A stretch of 64,000 nt of DNA. Source: Toxonevra muliebris (lineage: Eukaryota; Arthropoda; Insecta; Diptera; Pallopteridae). The notes under the pieces were generated by a model. That model saw only the letters and a program-made list of their open reading frames with translations, ran no database searches and had not been told where the DNA came from. Location: the NCBI GenBank assembly GCA_963691655.1, contig OY829329.1, forward strand, positions 67,224,822-67,288,821, given 5' to 3'. This document shows, one piece after another, positions 11,321 through 22,580 of the stretch; within the stretch, counting starts at the first letter, position 1; every line of letters starts with the position of its first letter. The position numbers were made by a program, and so were the translations under genes.

Positions 11321-13429
11321 TCTACTTATATAGGGTTTTAACTATTTTACTATCTAAAAAATTTTACCATTTGTTTGTAAATCTTTTACCAACTTGTGCA
11401 TTTTTAGATAAATTTTGAGACTATTTCTAGAACGAAAATTTAGACATAAGCTATTTTAATATGTTGGCATAGATATGTACGTAAGTACACACTTTAAAAT
11501 ATTAATCTCTACATTCTGGCCACATAGACTTTGGCTTTCATATGTGTACAGATGCATACATATATGTAAATGCATATATTTCAAAGGAATTTAATACAAA
11601 AAGTTCAAGTGCTTATCTTTTAACAAACTAACAAACAGAATTTATGGAATGTGAAATCATGTAACATTTTTAATAATTTTAAGTGAGCTATTGTTTTTTT
11701 TTTGCTTTTTTTTGTTGCAAAAATATATGTTACCGAATACATAAAAATTTTAAAAGAGAAACTTATTGCAACAACAATTTCATATTTTTCGTTCGTATTG
11801 AATATACAAAAACAAAAAAATAACAATTTCCAAATGAATAAAATATATTTCAATTCAATTTAAAAGCAATTGTAAAAAAAAAATAAATAAAATGAATAAT
11901 AAATCGATGCAAAATATTAAAACCACATTTTATTGTATAAAAAATCAAAGAACTTTTAAATAAGCCAATAAACAATTGCCTGTGCACTTCTGCACTTTCC
12001 ACTCTACTCCTCACTTCCTCTTCAACTTTGGTGTAAAAAAACACTATGCGACCTATAAATGCCACAATGTTGAGTATGTATGTATAAAGAGTATTATTAA
12101 AATATTTAACGCGCGATTAACAAATTTTATAATAATATGTTCCACTACGTTAATATGAAAATTTTACGAACGATTTACGCCATTGTGTGTGAACCACAAA
12201 ATATAAATTTTGGTGAAAATAAAATGAGAAATTTTCAGTTTTTCACTTCAGTTCAAGTTTTTTTTTTTTGCATTTTATGTACGTAAATATTTTTTATTAT
12301 CATCATCATTTGTATTTGTATATATGTGTGTGTGTGTGTATGTGTGTGTGTGATAAATAAATACGCCAAAGTGAGTGATAAATTCAGATAAAGTGAACAA
12401 CAATAACAACAACCAGAGTGATGATGTTGACGTTGATAGTAGCATCAGCAACAACAATAATAACAACAAGTGTTACCCCAAGTATACAAAATAAAAAAAA
12501 ATATACAATAACAACAACAACAGCAGCTACACAATAAACACAAAAGATGGTCATAAAATATGACGAAATAAAAGAAAAAAAAAAAACAACAACAACAAAA
12601 AAAAAGAGAATATAGTCTGCTTTGTTGCACAATAATAAAAGGAATGAGCCTCGAAACAACCAACAAAACAACAAGAGCGAAATATGGTGGCCATAATGAA
12701 ATTATGCTTTGACTGCTGTTGTTGTTGTTGCTGCTGCTTAAACCGTATACGAATAATAATAATAATATTTTTGCGTTATTTTTTTTTTCTTGTTTTTCGT
12801 TATTGTTGTTCATTCTTTCGCTCTCTCGTTCGTTCGTATTTGCCATTGTAAGTATGCAATGGCAAAAAAAAAAAAAAAAAACTTTTGCAAGCCAAGCATG
12901 TGTTTGTTGTCAACAGATGTTGCTGACGATGTTCTTAATGTTGCTGCGGCTGATGATGTTGTCGTCGTTGTTGTTGCGTTTTTGTAGCTCATTTGATTAT
13001 AATCGATAAAACGGTTGAAATGAATTATCGACACATTGTAAATTTGTCGGTGGTTGTTATTGCTAGAAAGGAAGATCGCGTGTTGTAGATATGTAAAGAT
13101 ACGCCAGAGCGCACAACTGACACATATATTTGGGATAAGTAGAGTTGCCAGCGGTGTAACAAATTTTTTTTTTTTTTTTACTAATACGTAAATTACAACA
13201 ACAAAAACCACATGCAAAAGAGATGAACATATGCATCTGGGCATTTAAATACCATTAAATAGAGAAGATTGATCAATATATCATTCATTCATTCAATCAT
13301 AAGGTGTCCACGTTAAATGATTTTTTTTTTAACATTTTTAACAACATTTTTCAAAAAATCATACGAGGCATACAAACAAATTTTTTTTTTCGGTTTATTG
13401 TGTTTTCTGCAGATTTTGTGAATTTTTAC
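11321..13429. other. Noncoding AT-rich DNA rich in CAA/TTG repeats
   Basis: No gene recognised. It holds a TG run (about 12324-12352), CAA-rich DNA at 12395-12600, GTT/GCT triplets at 12715-12740 and A/T homopolymers. Overlapping open frames in several frames are poly-Asn, poly-Thr or poly-Val tracts. Confidence 0.55.
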
Positions 13430-14402
13430 AACGTTTTTAACAAAACAAAAAATTTTTTTTCAACTTAATTTTTCAAAAAATTCGTGAGGAAAAATTGTTT
13501 TGAAAATTTCTTTTTGTTGAAAACATTGTAAATTTCATAAAACGTGTAGGAAACACATAAATTGGGAAAAAAAATTGTTTTCCAAATATCCCCCCTATAT
13601 ATATTTTTTTTTGAAAATTTAGATCGAAAAACTTTGTGAAATTCAACAAAAAAAATTTTTCAAGAAATTAGTTGAAAACATTGTAAAAACTCATAAAAAA
13701 TATAGAAAATACAAAACCTCGAAAAAAAAAAATTTTTTCCATGTACCCCCCCTCACGAATTTTGTGAAAAATTTAGGTCGAAAAAAAAAATTTTTTTAAA
13801 TATTTTTTTCTTTGTTGAAAACATTGTAAAAACTCATAAAAAATATAGAAAACACAAAACCTCGAAATTTTTTTTTTCCAAATATCCCCCCCATATATAT
13901 TTTTTTGAAAATTTAGATCGAAAAAAAAATTTGTGAAATTCAACAAAAAAAAAATTTTCAAGAAATTTGTTGAAAACATTGTAAAAACTCTTAAAACGTA
14001 GAAAACACAAAACCTAGAAAAAAAAAATTTTTTTCCATGTACCCCCCCTCACGAATTTTGTGAAAAATTTAGGTCGAAAAAAAAAATTTTTTTTAAATTT
14101 GTTTCTTTGTTGAAAACATTTTTTTAAAAATTTAGGTCGAAAAAAAAAAATTTTAAACATATTTTTTCTTTGTTGAAAACATTGTAAAAACTCATAAAAC
14201 GTATAGAAAACACAAAAACTCAAAAAAACATTTTTTTCCCCATGTACCCCTAAAATATTATAAAATCATAGATATGACTAAAGTTTGACCTGACCCGAAA
14301 AAAATGTTTGCAGATTCATGATTAGCATCGAAATCAACTCCAGTAAAACTATATGAGAACTTCAAAAATTTTTTTTAGACCCATTTTATTGTACAATGTT
14401 AT
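13430..14402 (+). repeat. AT-rich tandem repeat family, about 150-bp unit
   Basis: The motif GTTGAAAACATTGTAA recurs at about 13516, 13671, 13814, 13969, 14112 and 14172, giving a unit of roughly 145-155 bp with a last shortened unit. Each unit carries an A-run, an AAATTTAGRTCGAAAA block and a CCCCCC-containing block. A unique right border follows (about 14260-14402), ending in a segment with CCCGAAAAAAATGTTTGCAG and TTTTATTGTACAATG. The same border recurs inverted at 16968-17082, and the body recurs at 18560-18975. Confidence 0.8.
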
Positions 14403-15207
14403 AGAGGATGGTGCTAGGCAAACAGAGTTGATTTTGTTGTATGCACATATTAACTATCACACATAAGTATGAGTGCACATATGCAGAGAGCAAGTAAATA
14501 TAAAAGAGAGCACATGAATAGTGGAACAAAGTAGCCAACAAGACGTACTAACGAAGAGCAAGATGTTTGCGGAGTCTATCTTCTTCGCTCTCTCAGAGCA
14601 GCAAACTAATAGGATAATGAACGATGCTACTACAATACTCCTTGCCCATTGAGCTGAAATGCACATCTAAAATCTAAGGAAAAATCAATGAACATGGTGC
14701 CTAGAGAATCGAGGACTTTTAAAATTGCATACATTTGAGAAAAAAAAGTACAAAACTATATAAAATTTCTAGTCGAAATGAAAGTAAAAATCTCTATACT
14801 TATATATTTGAATAATTTAAACCCCAATCTATTGGCAATCCTATACACACTTCAACGTATTATACAAATCCAATGCCATTCATCGATAATGTTATGGCAC
14901 ATCAATACACATAAATTCTCAATTCTGAACGCGGCGCATTAAACTTGGCATAATATAATTTGTGTTTGCAAAATTATGTACGTCAAGTGTTGTTTTTATT
15001 AACAAGAATTCAATGGTGCTGCTGCTGCTGTTGCCAACATTAACAATAACATCAACAACAACAACAGCAGCAGCTAAGAAAAATAAAAGCAAGTAAATAA
15101 AAATTGTGTATAAGACTTTAATTTATTAATCGATGGCGGCGGTTGCATTTTATTATGCCCCATAAACTTAATGGCATACAACAAAAAATTATATGCTTTT
15201 GATTTTC
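14403..15207. other. Noncoding DNA downstream of the exon (intron)
   Basis: This follows the splice donor of the minus-strand exon at 15214-15427 and is therefore inferred to be intron. It contains GCTGCT and CAACAA triplet runs at 15010-15075 and no other recognisable feature. Confidence 0.55.
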
Positions 15208-15213
15208 ACTTAC
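15208..15213 (-). other. Splice donor (minus strand)
   Basis: On the minus strand the exon ends ...TTATCG and is followed by GTAAGT, a perfect consensus 5' splice site. The codon is split after CG. Confidence 0.85.
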
Positions 15214-15427
15214 CGATAATTTGAATTAAGTTGAACATCACCGATGGCAACATTCTCGAATAGTGTCGGGCAGCAAGTCCAACGCGCCCAATAAAATGTA
15301 AAATCCTTAGAATCATAATGTTCGGTGAAGCGGCACTTGAGCACCAAATCGACACCTTCACGTGTGTCCAAAGATTCATCGGCCATGGATAAGCAACAGC
15401 AAAGACAGATTAGCAGCAGCAAGGAGG
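15214..15427 (-). CDS. ed: Internal exon of an Echinoid-type Ig-domain cell-adhesion receptor
   Basis: A 214-bp internal exon. It begins with the last two bases of a split codon, encodes 70 residues, and ends with two bases of the next codon. The product starts with a hydrophobic run (SLLLLICLCCCLSMA), the core and end of a signal peptide, then DESLDTREGVDLVLKCRF, where the Cys sits in the B strand of an Ig domain, and FYWARWTCC, which supplies the core Trp. From memory, this segment and the following CPTLFENVAIGDVQLNSNY match the start of Drosophila Echinoid or its paralogue Friend-of-echinoid, homophilic and heterophilic receptors at adherens junctions involved in EGFR and Notch signalling. 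No other exon is seen within the window. I cannot separate ed from fred with so short a piece. An ATG in the exon (signal-peptide end) is not the start; the first exon must lie upstream, at higher coordinates. Confidence 0.7.
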
Positions 15428-15446
15428 CTAAAAAGAGAAAGAACAG
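15428..15446 (-). other. Splice acceptor and pyrimidine tract (minus strand)
   Basis: The minus strand reads TTCTTTCTCTTTTTAG directly before the exon: a strong polypyrimidine tract ending in TAG. The exon begins at 15427. Confidence 0.85.
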
Positions 15447-15953
15447 AAAGAAAAATTCAATTTATGTTTATTTTGCTGAAACTTAAATAGAGACAATTTA
15501 AAATCAGTTAGAAAAAAGAAGTATAATATTTTTTTTTTTCATAAATTAATGAGGTTTCCAGCATTAATTGCATTTAATTTAAAATAAATTTCACTCTCTA
15601 TACATTTGCCAAATATTCCATTGCAGTTTTCCGTTGAAAGCATAACCAAAGTCATCTTGCTGAATAATTTCGCGCATATTTAAAATAGAACAATAAAATT
15701 TTCTCCTCAATTACATTTATTTTTGTTAAAATTAGTAAAATTTGCTGGTTGTATTTGAATATGTGTGTGCGGCGTGTGTGTATAAATGTGAAATTAATAT
15801 GGCAAAATGTTTTATATTATCTGCACATGCATATGAATATATGTGAAAATGTGAATATAAATGAAAATTCATACCCACCTCTACTGAACTTTTCACATAC
15901 ATGCATAAATACAAAATAATTTTAAACATTGTTCACTTTGGCGTATGATGAAC

Positions 15954-15984
<31 letters not shown>

Positions 15985-16684
15985 TGGAAAAATAAAAACA
16001 TGAAATAAAATAAATTATACGCCACATAAACTCAATTTGTGTATATGTATGGTATATGTGGATGTGTGTGAAATTCTGTTTAATTTATATATTTGTTTTG
16101 TGTGTGTGTGCATTCGAGTATATATGCAAGTATGTGTAAGTGAGTTTATGCATGTACTTTTCTTCTTCTGCTTCTTGCATTTAATTCTTCTTCGTTGTTA
16201 TTTTTGTTGTATTTTTACTGGTATTATTATTGTTCTCACAACAATAGACAATTATACGCACTATATACCAAACATTTATTATTGCACACAAGTGCACAAA
16301 AATACATGCAGACTCTTATTCCACCACTGACTTACAATTATAAGCAACCTACCTGTAAATTACGTAAGCGTTGTTGGCCTTTTAATGCTAGAGCAATTTC
16401 TTGCTAATTTCTCAAGAGATATTTTTGAAATCATCGATGTGAATTAAAATAAAAATATTAAATAATTGGGCAATTCACGAGCTGTCTTATTCGGTGTCAT
16501 GTCAACTCATTTGTCTTAATTTCTCTCATATTTAATACAAAATTTTGGGACATTACGACTGTATATGACAGTTTGTGAATCAGTCAAATGTAAATAAACA
16601 TTGAGTGAAAGGGAGAGTTAAGCTGAAGATATTGGAAATCCAATGAAAATCTAGTGAAATCATTTGAACTCCAAATGAAATTTC
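15447..16684. other. Noncoding DNA upstream of the exon (intron)
   Basis: Inferred intron of the minus-strand gene. It contains a 27-base T run at 15959-15985, GT/TA-rich DNA at 16035-16150 and no recognisable coding segment. Confidence 0.55.
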
Positions 16685-16927
16685 TGTGGTCACAAGGCAT
16701 AATAGCATAAGTCTGTTTTTTGAGTTTTACAGGAGAGGACTTCAAAGATTCAAATGCTAATAGAAATCAATTTTAGTTGTGCTATTTTTCCTTTAATATC
16801 TCGTAAACCACTGAACCGATATTCATAAAATTTTCACACAATATGAAATCGGATATGAAGATTTCAACTATAATAATAACTCGAATTCGACAAAACTGGA
16901 GTTGTGTTGTTATGCCTTGCGACCACA
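16685..16927. mobile_element. MITE with 17-bp inverted termini, about 243 bp
   Basis: The left end reads TGTGGTCACAAGGCATAA; the inverse of the right end reads TGTGGTCGCAAGGCATAA. This is a near-perfect terminal inverted repeat around noncoding DNA. Short AAATTT motifs on both sides might be a target duplication but are too AT-rich to be convincing. The family is not assigned. Confidence 0.6.
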
Positions 16928-16967
16928 AATTTGTAGATTTTGAATAAAGTTTTTTTTATTTTTAATT

Positions 16968-17082
16968 ACACTGTACAACAAAATGGATATAAACAAAAAA
17001 TTCTGAGTTCTTATATGTTTTTTTTTTAGGTTGTTTGTTGTTTTCGATGCTAATCACGAATCTACAAACATTTTTTTCGGCT
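16968..17082 (-). repeat. Inverted copy of the 14.3-kb repeat border
   Basis: The reverse complement of this segment aligns with 14290-14402. It shares CCGAAAAAAATGTTTG, a GATTAGCATCGAAA block, ATATPuAGAACTT-type sequence and a CATTTTGTTGTACA end. It is one end of the dispersed family at 13430-14402 without the tandem body. Confidence 0.6.
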
Positions 17083-17149
17083 CATGAATGTGTGATTTCT
17101 TAAAAAATGTTAATGTCCCTATTTTAGATTTATAAATAATAAATTTGTT

Positions 17150-17241
17150 TAACCTGTTTATATATAACTTCAAATAACGAAATTGACATGAACTTAAGTC
17201 ATGACTTCGAAAATTAGCCTCTAGATTTAATTTTCATAGTC
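17150..17241. repeat. 92-bp dispersed repeat, copy 1
   Basis: It is near-identical (two differences by eye over 92 bases) to 48949-49040, from TAACCTGTTTATATATAACT to TTTCATAGTC. The flanks differ, so it is a discrete repeat or part of a larger decayed one. Confidence 0.85.
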
Positions 17242-17439
17242 AACCAAAATTTTTCAAAAATCATAAGGGGCATAAGTATACGAAAAAAAATGGACGATAT
17301 TAACCTGTTATAAAAATTATATATTTTTTAAACAAAAACAAAAATGCACACATCAATTGAAAGGTTGTAATAGTAGCTTTAAGAAAAATAAAAACTTTAT
17401 TTATTTGATTGGTGCGTGTGCGAAAGATCGCAACTTTGA

Positions 17440-18400
17440 CTAAACTCCAGCCATTAAACGTTGCACATCACTTCGGGACATTTGAGATAACACAGTTGTC
17501 CACTTTTTCTACAGCTGTTTGTCATTTTTGACCACTTGCTTCGTTTTTAGCAATTTTCTTTTCATTATAGCCCAATATTTTTCTATCGGCCGAAATTCTG
17601 GGCAATTTGGGGAATTGGCATCTTTTGGATCAATTTGTACCCCTTTCCCTTTATACCACGTCATTGCCGTTTTGCCGTAATGGCAAGAGGACAGGAGCAT
17701 TGTGAAGACGTACCATTGGCAGTAGACGTTTTTATAAGCACTCTTCTACTCAAATTTTTTGGTTGATGGTACCAGTAGTGACAAAAACTGCACTCTTTAT
17801 GCCGTATTGGCAAATTGCTTGCCAAACCAAATATTTCTTCGCAAACTTGTCCACTTTCTTTAGCTTAAATTTAGGCGCAACATCACCTCTCTTTTTTTAA
17901 GTGTAAAATAGTTGACCAGGAAACTGATTAAAGTCTGCTTTGGCATACTTTTCGTCGTCCATGATCATGCAATCAAAATTATGTACAATTTTGTCGTACA
18001 GCTTTTCGTGCGCGAGTTTTTGCTGTTGCATTTTTTTGTCATTCCGTTTCGGGGCTAGCGGAACTTTATACGTCTTAAGTCCTTTTACTCTGCGTACTTT
18101 TTGAACATATCCGGGTGGCATATGGACTTTTTTAGCAACATCTCGGATGGAAAGGTCTGAATTTCTTTGAAACAAGTTTTTCACTTTCTTTGCTTTTTCC
18201 TCCGGGCTGAACCCCTTCTTTCGCCCACTTCCAGTTTTCCTTTCAGTAGTGAGAGGTTCACTAAAGTTTTTAAGCACTAAAGTTATCGTAGATTTTGGAA
18301 TTTTTAAACTTTTGGCAATGTTTTTATGTGACATGTGTGGAAAATCTTGATTTTTGCGCACAATTATATCGCGCGTGCTTCATTTCGATGAACTCATTTT
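17440..18400 (-). pseudogene. DD37E-type Tc1/mariner transposase, dead copy 1
   Basis: The minus strand encodes an N-terminal DNA-binding region (KSLKIPKSTITLVLKNF, then a GSGRKKG linker), the first catalytic block MDDEKYAKADF and, after a frame break, SSCHYGKTAMTWYKG and NCPEFRPIEKYWAIMKRKL. Aligned with the copy at 49653-50668, the third acidic residue (E of PIEKYW) is 37 residues after the position of the second Asp, giving the D-D37-E layout. Here that second Asp is replaced by Leu. A stop lies a few codons after the probable start near 18397, and a stop follows the GQLFYT segment. It diverges clearly from the other two DD37E copies, so it is a separate, older lineage. Confidence 0.75.
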
Positions 18401-18559
18401 GCGTAATGTAAAAAAATCAGAAAAAAAAATGATGCAGAAATGTAAAACGGAAAATTCTCTACGAATTAATAACAGTAACATTTGCTGTAACTGTCATATT
18501 TGAATTAATACAACATGTTTACTGCGACCAGTTTTCTTCATATACATACCTTACATGGA

Positions 18560-18975
18560 AAAAAACGTTTTCTTAGATTTTTTGTATTTTCTACTCGTTT
18601 TATAAGTTTTACAACGTTTTCAACAAAAAAAACAAAATTCAAACAAATTTATCCTCAAAAATTTTTTGGAAAATTTAGTGAAAAAAAAAAACATTTTTTT
18701 TTTGAAAAATTACTTTTGGTTGAAAACGTTGTAAGAACTCATAAAACGTTTTGAAAACATAGTAATTCGAAAAATTTTTTTGAAAATTTTTTTTTGTTGA
18801 AATCTTTGTAAAAACTCGTAAAACATGTGGAAAAGACAAAAAAAGGGAAAGAAAAAATTTTTTTCCACGTACCCCTATCTTACCATATTTTTAAAAATCA
18901 TAAAATGATCGATATCACAAACGTTCGGCCTGATCCGAAAATTTTTTTGTAGATTTGAGATCAGCGACGAAGTAG
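18560..18975 (+). repeat. Second copy of the AT-rich 13.4-kb repeat family
   Basis: It shares the motifs GTTGAAAACGTTGTAA and AACTCATAAAACG, the phrase TTTTTTCCACGTACCCC, and a GGCCTGATCCGAAAA border followed by a GAGATCAGCGACGAA block that parallels 14255-14330. It is more diverged and shorter than the first copy, with about two units. Confidence 0.65.
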
Positions 18976-19137
18976 CTTTCAGAACTGATGCTAAAGACTC
19001 TAAAGTAAGGAAATACACTTGCGTCCGTATGAGCCGGACAAGTGATGGAAAACAACCCAGTGGGCAAAATCTTCGTAAACTATATCGCTTACCAGAGTTT
19101 GGGGAAACTTTTGCAGACAAAACTATCGCGACCGTAT

Positions 19138-19540
19138 GACGACCTCGATAGTCTAGTGGATAGTGTACTGGACTTTTATCCAAAAGTTTACGGGTTCGAT
19201 TCCCGTCTTGGTCTGTTGATTAATTCTCATAAACTTCTTATATTCACTATCGATATGAAGTGGATGAGATTTATCAGAAAGTGTACAAGTACACACCTTG
19301 GTTGGTAATGGCTAAACCACCGAGCTGATAAAAAATTGCCATACCGCCATTCGGAATCGTCGTTAAACTGTAGGTTCTACCATCGCTACGGTGATCTCTT
19401 GTCTCTGGAGACCCGAGTTCGATTTTCAGATTCTTTCTCTTTTCCTTTCTTTCTTTCTTGGGGCTTTGGTACAATAGATTTTACAAGACGCAGTGCCTGA
19501 CTTTCGAGTCGTCCTTCCTTCAAATAATAATAATAATAAC
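19138..19540 (+). mobile_element. tRNA-derived SINE, copy 1 (decayed second module)
   Basis: It starts GACGACCTCGATAG. An A box TAGTCTAGTGG and a B box GGTTCGATTCCCG show a tRNA-derived RNA polymerase III promoter. Around the anticodon region CTTTTATCCAAAAG resembles tRNA-Glu. A tRNA-unrelated middle, a reduced second tRNA-like module (B box AGTTCGATTTT) and a (TAA)n tail follow. A short repeat CGCGACCG flanks it (19127-19134 and 19541-19548), a probable target duplication. The copy at 57862-58313 is more complete. Confidence 0.85.
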
Positions 19541-20229
19541 CGCGACCGGATCCGAAAACTATACGAAAACGTATCATATATCGCTCAGTTTATGGCAACA
19601 AAAGTTTCATTTACTACTTATTCTCGCAAAAGATATCATTAGTGAGGTTTCTCCCTTTTGCTTTCTCATTTTTTTTTTATTAATTCTTCATTGTCATATT
19701 CAAGCTCCCAAACTTATCGTTTGCGTACACGTTTACTATCATCAAGCGAATGATTTAATGTGCCAAAGAAAACGTTTGCCATCTCTCTTGCCTATTATTT
19801 CTTATTTGTCATACTTATGCTCGCAACATTATCGTTTGCGAGCGCGCTTGCGAACATTGATGCGAATTGACCATAAAACCCTCGTTTCTGAGCCCATTTG
19901 CGATAGTTTACGCGAACGTTCACCCAACAGTCGCTGCTTGGTCCCTTGGGAAGAGCTAATGTGAGAGAGTAAGATTGACGATTTATTATGTTCGAGAAAG
20001 TAAAAAAGAGCATAAGCAATCAAAACATTTCGTCAGCAGTATGAAATGGACGTTACTTCTAAGAAGTTTAATCAGTCTAATACAAAGTAAAAAAGAGCAG
20101 TATTCAAAGGCAAGAAAAAAAATGTCGCAAGTAACGAAGTCAAAAATTTCCGAATGTCGGTATGCCTCAAGTACTGAGTACGTAATGAAAATAATTTTTG
20201 TGTCAAAAGGATCGAGTTTCTACTGTATA
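19541..20229. other. Noncoding stretch
   Basis: No gene or repeat identified. It contains two short similar blocks, TTTGCGTACACGTTTAC and TTTGCGAGCGCGCTTGCG, around 19720-19850. Confidence 0.45.
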
Positions 20230-21517
20230 CAGGGTGGCAATCGTAAAGTGACGCACACATTTCAGCAGTTATTTTCAAAAGGACGTACTTCCATTAAGTA
20301 CAATTAAGTGTTAACATTGCTGAATATATAAGCATTCATTTGAACCCCACCTCATTCAATAAAACCTCCTTTAGCCTGCACACATGCCTTCAATCGATCC
20401 GGAAATCGTAGGACTGTTCGCCGCAGGACTTTCTGATCAATTTCCGTCCAGGCTTTCTCTAATGAATTTGTCAGCGACTCCAGACTGTGGTGTTGAGATG
20501 CACAAGCCTTACTCTCTAAAATACTCCAAATAGAGTAGTCCATTGGATTCAAGTCTGGGGAGTATGGTGGCCATTCTTGAGATGTTATGAATCCAGAAAA
20601 ATTATCTTTTATCCATGTTTGCGTTAATTTTGCCATGTGGGAAGGTGCAGAATCTTGCTGGAAAGTCCAGTTTTCATTTCCAAATGTATCTTGGGCCCAG
20701 GGAAGAACATGTTCATTTAAAATGCTCCAATAAACAACCTGGTCAATTTTAACACCCTCTTCAACGAATATTAGAGGGGTTCTGGCATTAGCGGAAACTC
20801 CAGCCCATACCATAACGGAAGCTGGCTTTTGAACTCGGCCAACAGTCCTATTTTGTTGCGATGATGATGTTAGCCACATTCGGTCATTTTGCGCATTGAA
20901 ATGTTGTTCAACCGTGAAAATTTTTTCATCTGTAAAGAAGATATTTTCAACATTTTTTAACACGGAGGAGCGTAGCAACGCCTTGCATCTTTGCAGTCGC
21001 AAATCTTTCTTTTTTTGTGTCAGATCTTGAGCTTTTCGGAGCTTGTACGGCTTAAGATTAAGCTTTGATTTTGCAATGATTCGCACTGTTTCACGGTTTA
21101 CTCCCACTTCCTTAGCGATTTTTCTCATTGAGCGCCTTGGATTTCGCTTGATTCGTTTACGAATTTTTTCTGTTAAACCAGTAGTGGCAACTGTTGAAAA
21201 TTTTCCCCGGTCTCTATCTCTAAAACCCCCAGTTTCATTATATCGAATAATAGCTCGGTCTACCGTACGACTTGACAAATTTAAAGCCTTTGCAATTTGA
21301 CGGTTACTATAATTTGCCAAATGAAATTTCATAATTTCACGACGAATGCTTTCCTTGTCCATTTTTATGGAAATTTCAAAATGTAATAACAAAAATTCAA
21401 ATGAAATTAAAAGCAAAGCCAATGATGAATGAATTTGCTTTTTAAATTAAAGTAACGGTAAATGGCAAAGCTTGCTGCAGAGTATTAAACTTGCGTCACT
21501 TTACAATTGTCACCCTG
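20230..21517 (-). mobile_element. Complete DD37D (maT-like) Tc1/mariner element, copy 1
   Basis: It is 1288 bp with TA on both sides (20228-20229 and 21518-21519). The termini are about 25-bp inverted repeats starting CAGGGTGRCAATYGTAAAG with two mismatches between ends. It contains one long intact minus-strand transposase and no other insertion. A second copy with matching ends lies at 51552-52796. Intact ends plus an open transposase make this the best candidate in the window for a recently active element. Confidence 0.92.
20352..21362 (-). CDS. DD37D transposase, intact
   Basis: A 336-residue transposase, the usual length for Tc1/mariner enzymes, expected to cut out and reinsert its own element at TA sites. 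I chose the Met at 21362 (MDKESIRREIMKFHLAN) because it begins directly with the helix-turn-helix; an upstream in-frame Met would add 20 hydrophobic residues not expected in the family. Residues 1-105 hold two helix-turn-helix units (SNRQIAKALNLSSRTVDRAI and SMRKIAKEVGVNRETVRIIA). Catalytic residues are Asp145 (FFTDEKIF), Asp237 (FQQDSAPSH) and Asp275 (DLNPMDYSIW), with 37 residues between the last two. D-D37-D with PMDY is the maT-type arrangement. No stop or frameshift interrupts it. Confidence 0.92.
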   Translation of the reverse strand: MDKESIRREIMKFHLANYSNRQIAKALNLSSRTVDRAIIRYNETGGFRDRDRGKFSTVATTGLTEKIRKRIKRNPRRSMRKIAKEVGVNRETVRIIAKSKLNLKPYKLRKAQDLTQKKKDLRLQRCKALLRSSVLKNVENIFFTDEKIFTVEQHFNAQNDRMWLTSSSQQNRTVGRVQKPASVMVWAGVSANARTPLIFVEEGVKIDQVVYWSILNEHVLPWAQDTFGNENWTFQQDSAPSHMAKLTQTWIKDNFSGFITSQEWPPYSPDLNPMDYSIWSILESKACASQHHSLESLTNSLEKAWTEIDQKVLRRTVLRFPDRLKACVQAKGGFIE

Positions 21518-22580
21518 TATATATATACTATGTATTCATATAGGTTTATGTATGTATGTATTACACATTTACTTTGGCTGTTAAATAAAATGTAATTAAA
21601 TAAACATAACTTCTAATTGATTTATAATGGTGAATTATTTGGCAATGCTTGCAATTTTCTTTTGCTGTTTTGCAAAATTTCTATTGCTTTTGTACTTCAG
21701 GCTTTTTTAAACTAATATATTTATTTAGTATATATTTTTGCATAACAAAATTATGTATCTAAAAAATTCACATGAATGCCAGAAATGTCAAGGAAGAGCG
21801 CATAAATTACCAACCGCTTAGGAAGAAGAGTGTATGCTAAAAAAAAAAAAAAAAAAGCGAATCAAAACAACTTAGGTGTGGAGAGTGGAGTAGGTATATA
21901 AAAATGTTAAATGAAAATAAGCAACTGGATCGTAAATTAAATGAAATTAAAAACCCTTCGTAAAAATAAAAACAGCAGAATGTTTTTTGCTTGCTTTTTG
22001 TGAGCAGAAGTTGCAGCAACAACAACACGACAACAACAACAACAACAGAAAAAAAGGTCAAGTGCTTCAAAATTTGTTGATAGTCAATGTCCATATTGTT
22101 TTTGTTGTTTTCATTTTAGCTTGCGTTTTTTTCTTCTGTTTTTTTTTTGGTTATCATTTGAACATGGACATTTTAACAGCACCTTTGACACTTGCAACTG
22201 ACACTTTTTGTTCATTCATTTTTCGGTGTTCTTGTTTTTTGTTGCTTTCGTTATTAGTTGTTTTCATTTCCTCGCTCTGTAGCCTAACATAAAAATCCCA
22301 AAAGTCAAACCCACATCACGTTTGAGAATAGCTTTCGGAGAAGGTGAGTGTGTGTATGTGTGCAATATGAATTTAATATATACATTTGCATATAAAAATA
22401 TATATTTTTTTGTGTATGTTTGTAGCCATATACATAGGTAAATAGCTATGCAAATATATATATTTTTTTTGTTTTTTATTGTATAACAAAATTTGGGTAT
22501 CTTTGTGAAATATTTTTCAGATACCTACACAAATAGATCTTTAATTCATAAGTAAAAATTATGTTTAAAATTGCTTCTAC
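21518..22580. other. Noncoding AT-rich DNA
   Basis: No gene. Contains a 17-base A run at 21840-21856, CAACAA repeats at 22013-22050 and AT-rich microsatellite DNA. Confidence 0.5.

Noticed and set aside
12275..13244. Overlapping open frames of 60-144 residues
   Set aside because: Built from CAA, TTG and A/T runs; no recognisable domain or splice context.
15210..15422. Small single-exon secreted protein
   Set aside because: The apparent start is a TTG, the only ATG lies at the signal-peptide end, and consensus splice sites bound the segment; it is an internal exon.
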